Below are positions 1 through 7,993 of a DNA stretch of 64,000 nucleotides, one piece after another (position 1 is the first letter of the stretch; the number at the start of each line of letters is the position of its first letter). Under the pieces are notes generated by a model. The model was not told where the DNA came from and ran no database searches. It worked only from the letters and a program-made list of their open reading frames with translations. The stretch lies in assembly GCA_013286205.1 (NCBI GenBank), contig JABDGD010000004.1:1-64000 (forward strand), read 5' to 3'. The translations under genes and the position numbers were made by a program. This DNA comes from Candidatus Firestoneibacteriota bacterium. GTDB lineage: Bacteria; Oederibacteriota; Muellerivitia; Muellerivitales; Muellerivitaceae.

Positions 1-22
1 AAATAGTTAAAAACCGCTGAAA

Positions 23-595
23 TTAAACCTGTTTATGCCGAAAACAATGCGTCATGTGATCATTCACCATGCCCACGCCCTGCATATGGGCGTAAACAAC
101 AGTCGGACCCAAAAATTTAAAACCTCTTTTTTTCAAATCCTTGGCCCAGGCTTCGGCTTCTGGAATCACCACGGGATAGTCTTTCAACGTCTTAAACCGG
201 TGCTTAATCGGTTTATTCTTCACCCACTGCCACATGTATTTGGAAAAGGAGCCATATTCTTTTTGAATTTCCATGAAGAGCCGGGCGTTCGTGATGGTTG
301 AGGCGATTTTTAGCCGGTTACGCACAATACCCGCATCCTTCATCAGTCGGGCTCTGTCCTTGGCCGTAAACTTCGCCACTTGGCGGTAATCAAACCCGGC
401 GAAAGCCTTGCGGAAATTCTCCCGCTTATGAAGAACCGTACGCCAGGAAAGACCCGCCTGAAAAGCTTCGAGGACTAAAAACTCGAATAGCTTTCGGTCG
501 TCGCGAACCGGCTTACCCCACTCTTTGTCGTGATAGGTAATCATCAGGGAATCTTCTTCCCCGGGCCAGGAGCAGCGTTTGAGTTTGGTTTTCAT
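23..595 (-). CDS. tag: DNA-3-methyladenine glycosylase I
   Basis: Base-excision repair enzyme that removes 3-methyladenine from alkylated DNA. The 190-residue product has the Tag signature: N-terminal RCSWPG, the YHDKEWGKP block, FQAGLSWRTVL, and a C-terminal block with GPTVVYAHMQGVGMVNDH. The cysteine near the start and the late histidines fit the Tag zinc site. An upstream in-frame start would lengthen the protein, but the ATG at 595 has an AGGAAG site just before it and gives the usual family length. It lies 19 nt downstream of the DUF4403 lipoprotein gene and is probably cotranscribed with it. Confidence 0.93.
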   Translation of the reverse strand: MKTKLKRCSWPGEEDSLMITYHDKEWGKPVRDDRKLFEFLVLEAFQAGLSWRTVLHKRENFRKAFAGFDYRQVAKFTAKDRARLMKDAGIVRNRLKIASTITNARLFMEIQKEYGSFSKYMWQWVKNKPIKHRFKTLKDYPVVIPEAEAWAKDLKKRGFKFLGPTVVYAHMQGVGMVNDHMTHCFRHKQV

Positions 596-614
596 AAGAA
601 GTCTTCCTGTGGGG

Positions 615-1994
615 TTATAAGGAAAGGTCAACCGCGCCGTCGCCGTCGATCGCCACCCGGCCTTCAATGCCGTAGTCGCTCACAAAGGCTTCCTGCATCT
701 TCATGGAAGTCACATTGATCTTCAAGGCCACATGGGGCCCCAGTCTGCGGTTGAGCATCTTATCCAGCTTCACGCGCAGAGCTTCCAGGTCTTTACCCAC
801 CGGAATCACCGCGTTCTTGCGCAGGGCGGCCTTCATGCCGTCACCGTCCAAAAAGTCTACCATCTGCACCAGGAAGTCGCTGGACTTGATGTCAAAATCC
901 ATATCCGGAAAATCAATCGTCTGGGTCTTCGCATGGTAGGTCGGTGTGCCTAACAGATAAACCGTCAGATGAGCCGGTTCTTTGGAAAGATTCAATAACG
1001 GCGAGTAGTCCACATTCGCTTCCACTACGACCTTTTCACCCGCGCCATAAATGCGCACGCTCTTCAGGCGCACGTTGTAATCTTCCCCGCCGGGCAGGGC
1101 CATATTCACGATACCGGTCTTGGGCGCCATGAGCAGTTGGTTGACCTGGTCGAATTTGATTTTCAAGTTGGTGACAATATGAAAACCTTCGCCGCCCGGA
1201 ATATAGTCTTGCAGCGGCGGCAGTTTGACTTTTTTAGTAACCGGTTTTTCGCCGATGATCACCCGGGGCACAGCGTAAAGTTCAAAGACTGTTTCCATGC
1301 GGGGGTTCTTGGGGTCTGGAATAATCCGCGTGTCGCCCACGCTCAAATGATGCGGAAAAACCTGCAGCCACACACCGTCACCGATCAAAATCGGTTCCTG
1401 TAGCTGCTCCCACGCGTCCTTAAATTTCTTCTCCATGTTGCTGACGGCCTTGAGGTCTTCGTTAAACTTGTTGGTCCCCTTGCGCAGCAGTTTCTCACCC
1501 TTCTTCGCCTCGGTTTGCACTTCAGCCTCAATAGTATTTTCTTTAAAGTCCGGCGCTTCCACATGCCAGTCTTTCCATTGAAGCGATGAGCCGACTTTAG
1601 TTTGCAGATGCTTTTCCGCCGCTTCTTCTGCGGCCTCGGCCTGGGCGTTGGGTTGTCCTTGATAGTGCAAATGCATCTTGGCGGTCATGTGAGTATCGTT
1701 AAATTCCCAATCCAGCGGATCCCACCAGACTTTGGTGCCGAACTTTTTGGTCAGTTCCTGGCTGACGCTCTTAGCGTCTTCTTTGAGCGCGTCAGAAAGA
1801 TGCGTCTCAATGTCTTTCAGGTTGGGAAGAATCACCACAATAGGAATGCGCAATTTGGCCGGCGGGGGCGGTTTGAGGCTGTGCATGGGCGATGGCGCGG
1901 GCGGCACCAGCAGGGGCGACGTGGTCGCGCATCCCGCCAGGCTCAAAACAACGGGGATGAAAAAAATCGATAAAATAGCTTTAGGACATTTCAT
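615..1994 (-). CDS. DUF4403 family lipoprotein
   Basis: Predicted outer-membrane or periplasmic lipoprotein of 459 residues. The signal peptide ends in a lipobox (LSLAGC, Cys22), followed by a proline-rich linker and a long soluble domain. The layout (repeated beta-rich segments, IPIVVILPNLKDIETHL at the start, a GTPTYHAKTQTIDF block and a final GRVAIDGDG) matches my recollection of DUF4403, whose function is unknown. The alternating amphipathic strands would suit a lipid-binding (TULIP-like) fold, which is inference only. It lies directly upstream of tag. Confidence 0.75.
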   Translation of the reverse strand: MKCPKAILSIFFIPVVLSLAGCATTSPLLVPPAPSPMHSLKPPPPAKLRIPIVVILPNLKDIETHLSDALKEDAKSVSQELTKKFGTKVWWDPLDWEFNDTHMTAKMHLHYQGQPNAQAEAAEEAAEKHLQTKVGSSLQWKDWHVEAPDFKENTIEAEVQTEAKKGEKLLRKGTNKFNEDLKAVSNMEKKFKDAWEQLQEPILIGDGVWLQVFPHHLSVGDTRIIPDPKNPRMETVFELYAVPRVIIGEKPVTKKVKLPPLQDYIPGGEGFHIVTNLKIKFDQVNQLLMAPKTGIVNMALPGGEDYNVRLKSVRIYGAGEKVVVEANVDYSPLLNLSKEPAHLTVYLLGTPTYHAKTQTIDFPDMDFDIKSSDFLVQMVDFLDGDGMKAALRKNAVIPVGKDLEALRVKLDKMLNRRLGPHVALKINVTSMKMQEAFVSDYGIEGRVAIDGDGAVDLSL

Positions 1995-2031
1995 GGGCGT
2001 ATCTTACTGAAAAAATTTTCCAGGAGAAGGG

Positions 2032-2050
2032 GTAAAAAGAGGCTTTTTAC
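2032..2050 (-). terminator. Possible intrinsic terminator
   Basis: A perfect 8-bp inverted repeat (gtaaaaag / ctttttac, 3-nt loop) starts six bases after the stop of the leftward membrane-protein gene at 2056. The stem is AT-rich and the T run lies inside the stem, so this is a weak candidate. Confidence 0.3.
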
Positions 2051-2055
2051 TTCCA

Positions 2056-2508
2056 TCAAACAGCCGTGATTTCAGGAAAAGCTTCTGGGTTTTGAGCGGC
2101 TTTTTTTAGTTCCAGCGCCGTATTCATCGGCAGTTCCACCGAAACCTTCGGCGCGTTCTTAAACTGAAGCACCAAAATTTTGGTCAGCCAACTGTCCTGT
2201 ACTGTTCCGGTCATTTCAGACCAGGGGATAAAAAGCGGCGGGTGGTTCAGCCTCATCCATACAAAAACGTTCAAATAAAGGCCCTTGCGGTTGGCCCCCA
2301 TGGTTAAACAATTGGTATAGCGGGTCATGCCCAGCACCGCCGACCGGGTGGGAAAAAAAGCGCCGTCGAAGGTTCCGTTAAAACGGTACTTCGCCGCCAG
2401 CTTACCCCAGCCGCCAATGACCGAGCTCAGCCAGCCCAAAAGAAACCAGGCTCCCGCCAGCACGGTCAGTAAAAGCCCCGTATAAAAATAAGCCAGCATG
2501 GGATTCAT
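2056..2508 (-). CDS. Small membrane protein, paralogue of its upstream neighbour
   Basis: 150 residues with an N-terminal hydrophobic helix (LAYFYTGLLLTVLAGAWFLL) and a soluble tail. The order W-LGWLSSVIGGWGKLA, then a FNGTF block, TNCLTMGANRKGLYL, LFIPWSEMTG and a final NPEAFPE repeats the C-terminal half of the 321-residue protein encoded just upstream (GGWTKLAKAY, TCLNLGANSVGLYI, LFIPWSEIKA, NNPEAFKG). The pair therefore derives from duplication of one domain. That tail looks like a membrane-anchored beta domain, possibly PH-like. No family name is recognised and the function is unknown. Confidence 0.65.
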   Translation of the reverse strand: MNPMLAYFYTGLLLTVLAGAWFLLGWLSSVIGGWGKLAAKYRFNGTFDGAFFPTRSAVLGMTRYTNCLTMGANRKGLYLNVFVWMRLNHPPLFIPWSEMTGTVQDSWLTKILVLQFKNAPKVSVELPMNTALELKKAAQNPEAFPEITAV

Positions 2509-2573
2509 GAAAAATTCCTAAGGGATTTGAACCGCGGGGAGAATCGTTCATCGTTGTTACGAATCAGAAACAA

Positions 2574-3539
2574 CTAATCGACGAAACCTTTAAATGCTTC
2601 CGGATTGTTGGCCATTTCTTTAAGACGGTGAACATTCTTCTCATGGATTTCCAATTGCAACTGGGGAACTTTTTCAAAATGCAAAACCGCCGTGGTGCCC
2701 CACAGCATCTCACCCTTGACCGCTTTAATCTCGCTCCAGGGAATAAACAAATTTTTATGGTGAAGGTGGAAAAAATATCCCATCGAAATATAGAGGCCGA
2801 CCGAATTGGCGCCGAGGTTCAGGCAGGTGTGGTAATAAACCCAGGTCAGTTTGGCCGAACGCCATTTTAAAAGCTCGCCCTCAAACTTCAGCGGGTTCGC
2901 GTAAGCCTTCGCCAGCTTGGTCCAACCGCCAAAAAAAGCGATCAGCCAGCTGCCCAAAAGCCAGAAGAGAACAAAGAACACTGAGAAGAAGATGGGAAAG
3001 TTAGTGAGAAAAATAGTCGAATAGGCGTGGCCGTCATGGGCCCAGGGGTTGTAGCAATAAATCACGACTGCGAAGACATTCACGAAAATAAAACCGACCG
3101 AAGTCACAATACGGATCGAGGCCGCGGACCCCGACAAAATAGTAGGCAGTCCCGGATATTGTTCTAACTTTTCCGCGCCGCCCGCGAAGAAAATCCAAAT
3201 CACCAGCGCGTAATTCATGACGAAAAAAAGTATCCACCAGATCATCACCGTCATGTTTCCTGAGGAAGGCACCAGGTAGTCCAAAACGCCGTTGGCTTCG
3301 CCAGACAAAATGCCCGCGCCCATGACAACCCATGGCAGGTTGGTCCAGATCGCGTACTGGGTAAAGATCAGCCGGTATTTAGACTTGAGCGCTTCGTTGT
3401 CTTTAATGTGGGTCAGCAAAGAACGCCAGCCCAGATAGCTGTTGGTTAAACCCATGAGCAAAAAGAAAACCCAAACATATCGGTAGGCAAAAGGAGTGTG
3501 AGAAAAAGGAAAGGTAAGATTTAAAGCGGGATGGGACAT
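2574..3539 (-). CDS. Multi-pass membrane protein with duplicated C-terminal domain
   Basis: 321 residues with about five hydrophobic segments, followed by a soluble C-terminal domain (LFIPWSEI, NNPEAFKG) shared with the next gene. An upstream in-frame start exists, but the ATG at 3539 has a near-perfect AGGAGGT site a few bases before it. The gene follows gcvP by about 50 nt on the same strand and may be read through from the gcv operon; this is inferred from spacing only. No function can be assigned. Confidence 0.65.
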   Translation of the reverse strand: MSHPALNLTFPFSHTPFAYRYVWVFFLLMGLTNSYLGWRSLLTHIKDNEALKSKYRLIFTQYAIWTNLPWVVMGAGILSGEANGVLDYLVPSSGNMTVMIWWILFFVMNYALVIWIFFAGGAEKLEQYPGLPTILSGSAASIRIVTSVGFIFVNVFAVVIYCYNPWAHDGHAYSTIFLTNFPIFFSVFFVLFWLLGSWLIAFFGGWTKLAKAYANPLKFEGELLKWRSAKLTWVYYHTCLNLGANSVGLYISMGYFFHLHHKNLFIPWSEIKAVKGEMLWGTTAVLHFEKVPQLQLEIHEKNVHRLKEMANNPEAFKGFVD

Positions 3540-3591
3540 CGTTACCTCCTGTCTCACTGGGATTCAGGAAGCCTTACGGGCAGGCCGAATC

Positions 3592-6330
3592 TTAAGTGCG
3601 TGTCAACTTGGGTTCTTTCACCGCTTTGACTTCATCTAATCGGGAAACCGGGGTGTCGTAAGGAGCGTTTTTGAAAACGTCCGGATTCGTTTCCATCTCC
3701 TGGCGAATCTTAATCATCGCCGCGACAAACTCATCCAGCGTTTGTTTAGTTTCTGTCTCTGTCGGCTCCACCATCATAGCCTCGGGCACCACTAACGGGA
3801 AATAGATAGTGGGCGGATGGTAGTTATAGTCGATCAGCCTTTTCGCTATATCCAGGGCCGAAATACCGTACTGCTTCTTTAAGGGCTCAGCGGTTAACAC
3901 AAACTCATGCTTACAAATGCGGTCATAAGCCACCGGATAGTGGCCCTTGAGCAGCGCCAAAACATAATTGGCATTAAGGGTGGCGATACGGCCCACCCTC
4001 TCCAATCCTTCTTTTCCGTTACGTTTGCAATAAGCCAAAGCCCGCAAAAGCACGCCGAAGTTTCCGACGTTCCCCTTCACACGGCCGATGGAAGAAGACG
4101 TGCCGGACTTTAAGTAGTACCGGTTGCCTTCTTTGTATACCCGGGGTTCTGGCAGGTAAGGTTCCAAAACTTTGGTGCACCCTACCGGTCCCGATCCCGG
4201 TCCTCCGCCTCCGTGTGGAGTGGAGAAACTCTTATGCAAATTCAAATGTACCAAGTCAAAACCCATGTCCGCCGGTCGGCAGATCCCCATAATGGCGTTC
4301 ATATTGGCACCGTCGTAATACAGAAGACCCCCCGCGTCATGAACCAACTTCGCTACTTCTAAAATATGCTCTTCAAATAACCCTAAAGTGCTCGGGTTAG
4401 TTAACATCAAAACCGCCGTGTCTTTGCCCAACTTGGCTTTGAGGGCGGCCACATCCATATTGCCCCGCGCGTCGGTGGGAATAGAAACCGTCTTCCAACC
4501 CGCCATCGTGGCGGAGGCCGGATTCGTTCCGTGCGCGCTATCCGGCACGATCACGTTCACGCGCTGGTGTTCGCCGCGGTCCGCGAAATATTTTTTGGCC
4601 ATCAAAAGCGCCGTCAATTCACCGTGAGCGCCCGCCGCCGGCTGAAGCGTCAGCGCGTAGCAGCCTGTAATCTCAGAAAGCCAATGTTCCAGATCAAACA
4701 TCACTTGAAGCGCGCCCTGCACTTCGTCCTCACGCTGAGCGGGATGAATGTTCGCCCAGTTATCGGCGAACGCGATTTCTTCATGTACCTTCGGGTTGTA
4801 CTTCATCGTGCAGGAACCCAGCGGATAAAAACCGTTATCGATGCAGAAATTTTTGCGGGCCAAGGCCGTGTAGTAACGAACCACTTCGACTTCAGCGTGT
4901 TCTTTAATGTTGGGCACAGAGCGAACTTTGATCCAGCTGGGCAATTGAGCGGGCTTTTGATGAATCGCGCGCTTAGCTTCTTTGGCCTTCGGGTCGTTGG
5001 AAAATTCCGCGCAGGCGGAAACAAAAGATTCCATGTCTTCTAAAGTTGTTAGTTCGGTACAGGCCACCAACACGCAGTCTTTAAATTCAGGATAGTCTTT
5101 AGACAGGTCATAAGGCGCCACCATTCCCCACTCGGCTAGGAAATCCGCGAAACCGGGCGAGGGCGGGCGCACCACAAACTCATTGGCGTAATTCGAGCTT
5201 TCAATTTTGAAACCGGGAATTTTTTTAATTTCTTCAGCGATCGCGTAAGCGGTCGCCGCGCCGTCTTTGGCCACCTGCTGGGCTCCCTTGCCGCCCTTAA
5301 AGTACAGCCAGGCCGAGGCGAAGTTAGCCATCAGGGATTGGGTGGTGCAAACATTGCTGGCCGCTCTTTCGCGGCGGATATGCTGTTCACGGGCCTGGAA
5401 GGTCAGCACCAGTCCTTCTTTACCATTACGGTCAGTCGTCGCGCCCACAATGCGGGCCGGCATCTGGCGGATATCGTCCATCTTCACAGTCATAAAGCCG
5501 GCATGAGGTCCGCCAAAGGAAAGGATATTGCCGAATGATTGGGCCGACCCGGCGCAAATATCAGCGCCAAGGCTTCCCGGCGAGGGCAACAAGGCCAAGT
5601 CCATCGCTTCCGCCACAGCTACAATCAGGTAGCTGCTCTTCTCTTTGCAAATCTTAGAAATCGCCGCCAGGTCTTCAATGGTTCCAAAGAAGTTGGGGTA
5701 TTGCACGATGAGGACTGAATTAGGCCAAAGCTCAGTCTTTAAAAGTTCCAGGTCCGTCTCAGTTCCCTTTAAACCAATCTCACGAATCTGATGGCCCAGC
5801 GGGTTCAAATAAGTTTGAGTGGTCTGGCGGTATTCAGGGTGGACCGCCTTGGACATATAAACGAAAGATTCGGCTTTCTTCACCCGAAGGCCCAACAGGG
5901 CCGCTTCGGCCACCGCGGTGGCGCCGTCATAAAGCGAGGCGTTCGAGACCTGCATGCCGGTCAGTTCAGTCATGTAGGTTTGGAAATCGAAAAGCACCTG
6001 CAAGGTACCCTGGGAAATTTCAGGCTGGTAAGGGGTGTAAGAGGTTAAAAATTCGGGCCGGGTGACCACCGCTTTCACGGCGGCCGGCAGTTCGTGGTAA
6101 TAAATGCCCGCGCCCAAAAAGCAGGGGCGGTCTGAGACCGGCTGGTTGTTCTTGCCGATCATATTAAAGAAGCGCTTCAGTTCGGGCTCCGACATGCCCT
6201 TGGGCAAGTTGAGACCATTTTTAAGAATCTGTCCTGCCGGAACATCCGCGAAAAGATCGTCGATAGCTTTCAGACCAATGGTCTTGAGCATCGCCTTTTC
6301 ATCATCGGCAGTAATAGGAATATAGGCCAA
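3592..6330 (-). CDS. gcvP: Glycine dehydrogenase (P-protein), GcvPA-GcvPB fusion
   Basis: Decarboxylating PLP enzyme of the glycine cleavage system; it passes the aminomethyl group to lipoyl-GcvH. The chain has 912 residues. Residues 1 to about 445 resemble the alpha half (GcvPA) of two-subunit P-proteins; about 450 to 912 resemble the beta half (GcvPB), including FYPLGSCTMKYNPK and the PLP-lysine motif LNLHKSFSTPHGGGG (Lys700). The linker (HQKPAQLPSW) looks like the natural N-terminus of a GcvPB protein. Classical single-chain GcvP is slightly longer (about 950), so this looks like a direct fusion of the two-gene form. It is the last gcv gene of the leftward operon. Confidence 0.93.
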   Translation of the reverse strand: MAYIPITADDEKAMLKTIGLKAIDDLFADVPAGQILKNGLNLPKGMSEPELKRFFNMIGKNNQPVSDRPCFLGAGIYYHELPAAVKAVVTRPEFLTSYTPYQPEISQGTLQVLFDFQTYMTELTGMQVSNASLYDGATAVAEAALLGLRVKKAESFVYMSKAVHPEYRQTTQTYLNPLGHQIREIGLKGTETDLELLKTELWPNSVLIVQYPNFFGTIEDLAAISKICKEKSSYLIVAVAEAMDLALLPSPGSLGADICAGSAQSFGNILSFGGPHAGFMTVKMDDIRQMPARIVGATTDRNGKEGLVLTFQAREQHIRRERAASNVCTTQSLMANFASAWLYFKGGKGAQQVAKDGAATAYAIAEEIKKIPGFKIESSNYANEFVVRPPSPGFADFLAEWGMVAPYDLSKDYPEFKDCVLVACTELTTLEDMESFVSACAEFSNDPKAKEAKRAIHQKPAQLPSWIKVRSVPNIKEHAEVEVVRYYTALARKNFCIDNGFYPLGSCTMKYNPKVHEEIAFADNWANIHPAQREDEVQGALQVMFDLEHWLSEITGCYALTLQPAAGAHGELTALLMAKKYFADRGEHQRVNVIVPDSAHGTNPASATMAGWKTVSIPTDARGNMDVAALKAKLGKDTAVLMLTNPSTLGLFEEHILEVAKLVHDAGGLLYYDGANMNAIMGICRPADMGFDLVHLNLHKSFSTPHGGGGPGSGPVGCTKVLEPYLPEPRVYKEGNRYYLKSGTSSSIGRVKGNVGNFGVLLRALAYCKRNGKEGLERVGRIATLNANYVLALLKGHYPVAYDRICKHEFVLTAEPLKKQYGISALDIAKRLIDYNYHPPTIYFPLVVPEAMMVEPTETETKQTLDEFVAAMIKIRQEMETNPDVFKNAPYDTPVSRLDEVKAVKEPKLTRT

Positions 6331-6345
6331 TCTTCAACTCCGTTG

Positions 6346-6421
6346 AATTATGAATTCTCAATTTTTAATTCTTAATTAACGACTTTAAAAATTTAAAATT
6401 GAGAATTTAAAATTTAAAATT
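6346..6421. repeat. AT-rich inverted repeat (gcvH-gcvP spacer)
   Basis: The gcvH-gcvP spacer is almost wholly an inverted repeat. The left arm at 6346-6377 contains aattatgaattctcaattt; the right arm at 6387-6421 contains aaattgagaatttaaaattt. The same sequence occurs at 25989-26162 and, as a single arm, near 33820-33853. These are dispersed copies of one intergenic element. A transcript would fold into a long AU stem between the two cistrons. Confidence 0.6.
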
Positions 6422-6436
6422 CCCGAGTCGCTTGCG

Positions 6437-6805
6437 TTAGTGCGCAACGATCGTTTTTAAATAGTCTTCTTCGCTGAGGTACTCACTCAGTGCGTTCGGG
6501 TTATCCAGTTGAACGACAGCGATCCAACCTTTGCCTTCGGGGTCTTCGTTCACCAGGCCGGCTTTATCTTTGAGAGCGGTGTTCACTTCCACCACGGTTC
6601 CCGCCGGACTATAAGCATCGGCAACCGCCTTCACGGATTCAAGGACACAGAGGCTTTGTTTTTCGGCCAGCTTTTTGCCAACGTCAGGAAGTTCGATAAA
6701 AACCACGTCAGAAAGTTCGTGAGCGGCGTGTTTGGAAATGCCAATGCGGACTTTGCCACCGCCCAGATCGTCGTACCACTCGTGAGTTTTAGCGAACTTG
6801 CGCAT
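6437..6805 (-). CDS. gcvH: Glycine cleavage system H protein
   Basis: Lipoyl carrier protein of the glycine cleavage complex, moving the aminomethyl group between P and T proteins and electrons to L protein. The 122-residue product is of normal length. The lipoylation motif is LESVKA with Lys59. It starts MRKFAKTHEW and keeps the GISKHAAHELSDVVFIELP block typical of GcvH. The gene lies 104 nt after the GrpB-type gene and 106 nt before gcvP, separated from it by the AT-rich inverted repeat. Confidence 0.95.
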   Translation of the reverse strand: MRKFAKTHEWYDDLGGGKVRIGISKHAAHELSDVVFIELPDVGKKLAEKQSLCVLESVKAVADAYSPAGTVVEVNTALKDKAGLVNEDPEGKGWIAVVQLDNPNALSEYLSEEDYLKTIVAH

Positions 6806-6909
6806 GAAAGCTCCTCAAGAAAATTGAACAGAGAGAAAAATTGAGAAGTGTAGGAAGGGCGTGTGGGAAGCGGGATTGAATATATCAAAAACGAGTGGGT
6901 TTTCCACTT

Positions 6910-7464
6910 TTATCCGAGAGAAATTTTTTTCATCACCGAGCGGATATAAGATTCTTTACCCTTCGTGTAGGCCTCACGGTTGAGGCGGTAGGCTTTCGCC
7001 AGTTTTCGTTTCAGGCTTTCATATTCCCGGGCTTCCGGCTCGTGGCTTCGTAAATAATCCCGAAAAGCCAGTTCGTTTTTCCAGCGGGGGCCCTGAAACT
7101 CATATATATGAACATGGTGCGTGCGCTTCGGGCCCAGCGGGTCAATGCCCTTAATAAAGAGCATATCTTCCTCATGGGTGCCCCAGTAGTGATAACCCAT
7201 CGCCTTGAGCGGCGCCACCAGCTTGGGCCAAAGCTCAAAGTTTTGAACCGCGACCATGATGTCGATAATGGGCTTGGCCGCCAGGCCGGGAATGGAAGTA
7301 CTGCCAAAATGCTCAATCTTGAGACCTTTGAATTTTTTCAGGGCTTTGGCGAGCGCGGTTTTTTCTTTGAGGAACAGTTTAGGCCAGGCCGGGTCATACT
7401 CGACAATCTCGATCTTGTCTTTATCCGGGTTATATCCGGCTGGAAAAGGGCGGCTGTCAGTCAT
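6910..7464 (-). CDS. GrpB/UPF0157 family protein
   Basis: 184 residues of the GrpB-like family, which has a nucleotidyltransferase fold. Visible signatures are IEIVEYDPAWP near the start, HFGSTSIPGLAAKPIIDIMV (the GS...DxD-type motif) and HHVHIYEFQGPRWKNELAFR, with YTKGKESYI near the end. Its role is unclear in most bacteria. It begins 9 nt after the DinB-type gene and sits inside the gcvT-gcvH interval, so it is probably part of the same message. No link to glycine cleavage is known to me. Confidence 0.88.
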   Translation of the reverse strand: MTDSRPFPAGYNPDKDKIEIVEYDPAWPKLFLKEKTALAKALKKFKGLKIEHFGSTSIPGLAAKPIIDIMVAVQNFELWPKLVAPLKAMGYHYWGTHEEDMLFIKGIDPLGPKRTHHVHIYEFQGPRWKNELAFRDYLRSHEPEAREYESLKRKLAKAYRLNREAYTKGKESYIRSVMKKISLG

Positions 7465-7473
7465 GGAACCCCC

Positions 7474-7992
7474 TTATAAACGATTCTCGCGCAGCCATAA
7501 AACTTGTCCGGTGTGGTGGCGGGCATGCCAAGAATAAATACCCAGGGACTGGGCCAACGACCTGGTTTTGCCGTCCGGTTGAAGAAAGGTTCGGCGGTAT
7601 TGGTCATCGCTCATGTCACGCATCAAACGGGCCCAGCGCGCCTGCACTCCGTCAAAGAGGGCCAGGGCCGGCTCTAAGTCGCCGCTTTTGTTCCCTGGCA
7701 ATTCTGCCCAAACATTATGGTCATAGGCCTTCAGGGCTGGATTTTCTTCGGTCAGAGCGAACTTGAAGCGCAAATAGCCGTACATATGGCTGTCCACTAA
7801 ATGGTTCACAATCTGCCGGATGTTCCAATTTTTATACTTCGTGTCCAATTGCGCGTCGGTCAGACCCTTCAAGGCCTGGCGCATCAAAGCTGGCGCCGCT
7901 TCCACCTGGGCAATCAGTTCATTCTTATTCGCCAGAACAAAAGTTTCATCGGCATTCATGGGCCCAATAGGCTGCTGCGGAGCTTCGGTCAT
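7474..7992 (-). CDS. DinB/YfiT-type thiol S-transferase-like protein
   Basis: 172-residue four-helix protein of the DinB superfamily, closest in layout to the YfiT/BstA group of metal-dependent S-transferases. The metal-ligand histidines are visible in NHLVDSHMYGY and SWHARHHTGQVLWLR. Family members attach low-molecular-weight thiols to electrophiles or act as hydrolases; the substrate cannot be inferred. It is separated from gcvT by one nucleotide and from the GrpB-type gene by 9, so all three are almost certainly one operon. Its presence inside a gcv operon is unusual. Confidence 0.85.
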   Translation of the reverse strand: MTEAPQQPIGPMNADETFVLANKNELIAQVEAAPALMRQALKGLTDAQLDTKYKNWNIRQIVNHLVDSHMYGYLRFKFALTEENPALKAYDHNVWAELPGNKSGDLEPALALFDGVQARWARLMRDMSDDQYRRTFLQPDGKTRSLAQSLGIYSWHARHHTGQVLWLRENRL

Positions 7993-7993
7993 A

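Noticed and set aside
4531..5043. Long rightward open frame opposite gcvP
   Set aside because: It is a shadow of the strongly conserved gcvP frame, has no ribosome site and its product has no recognisable domain. The same holds for the other long antisense frames over prfC, addA and addB.
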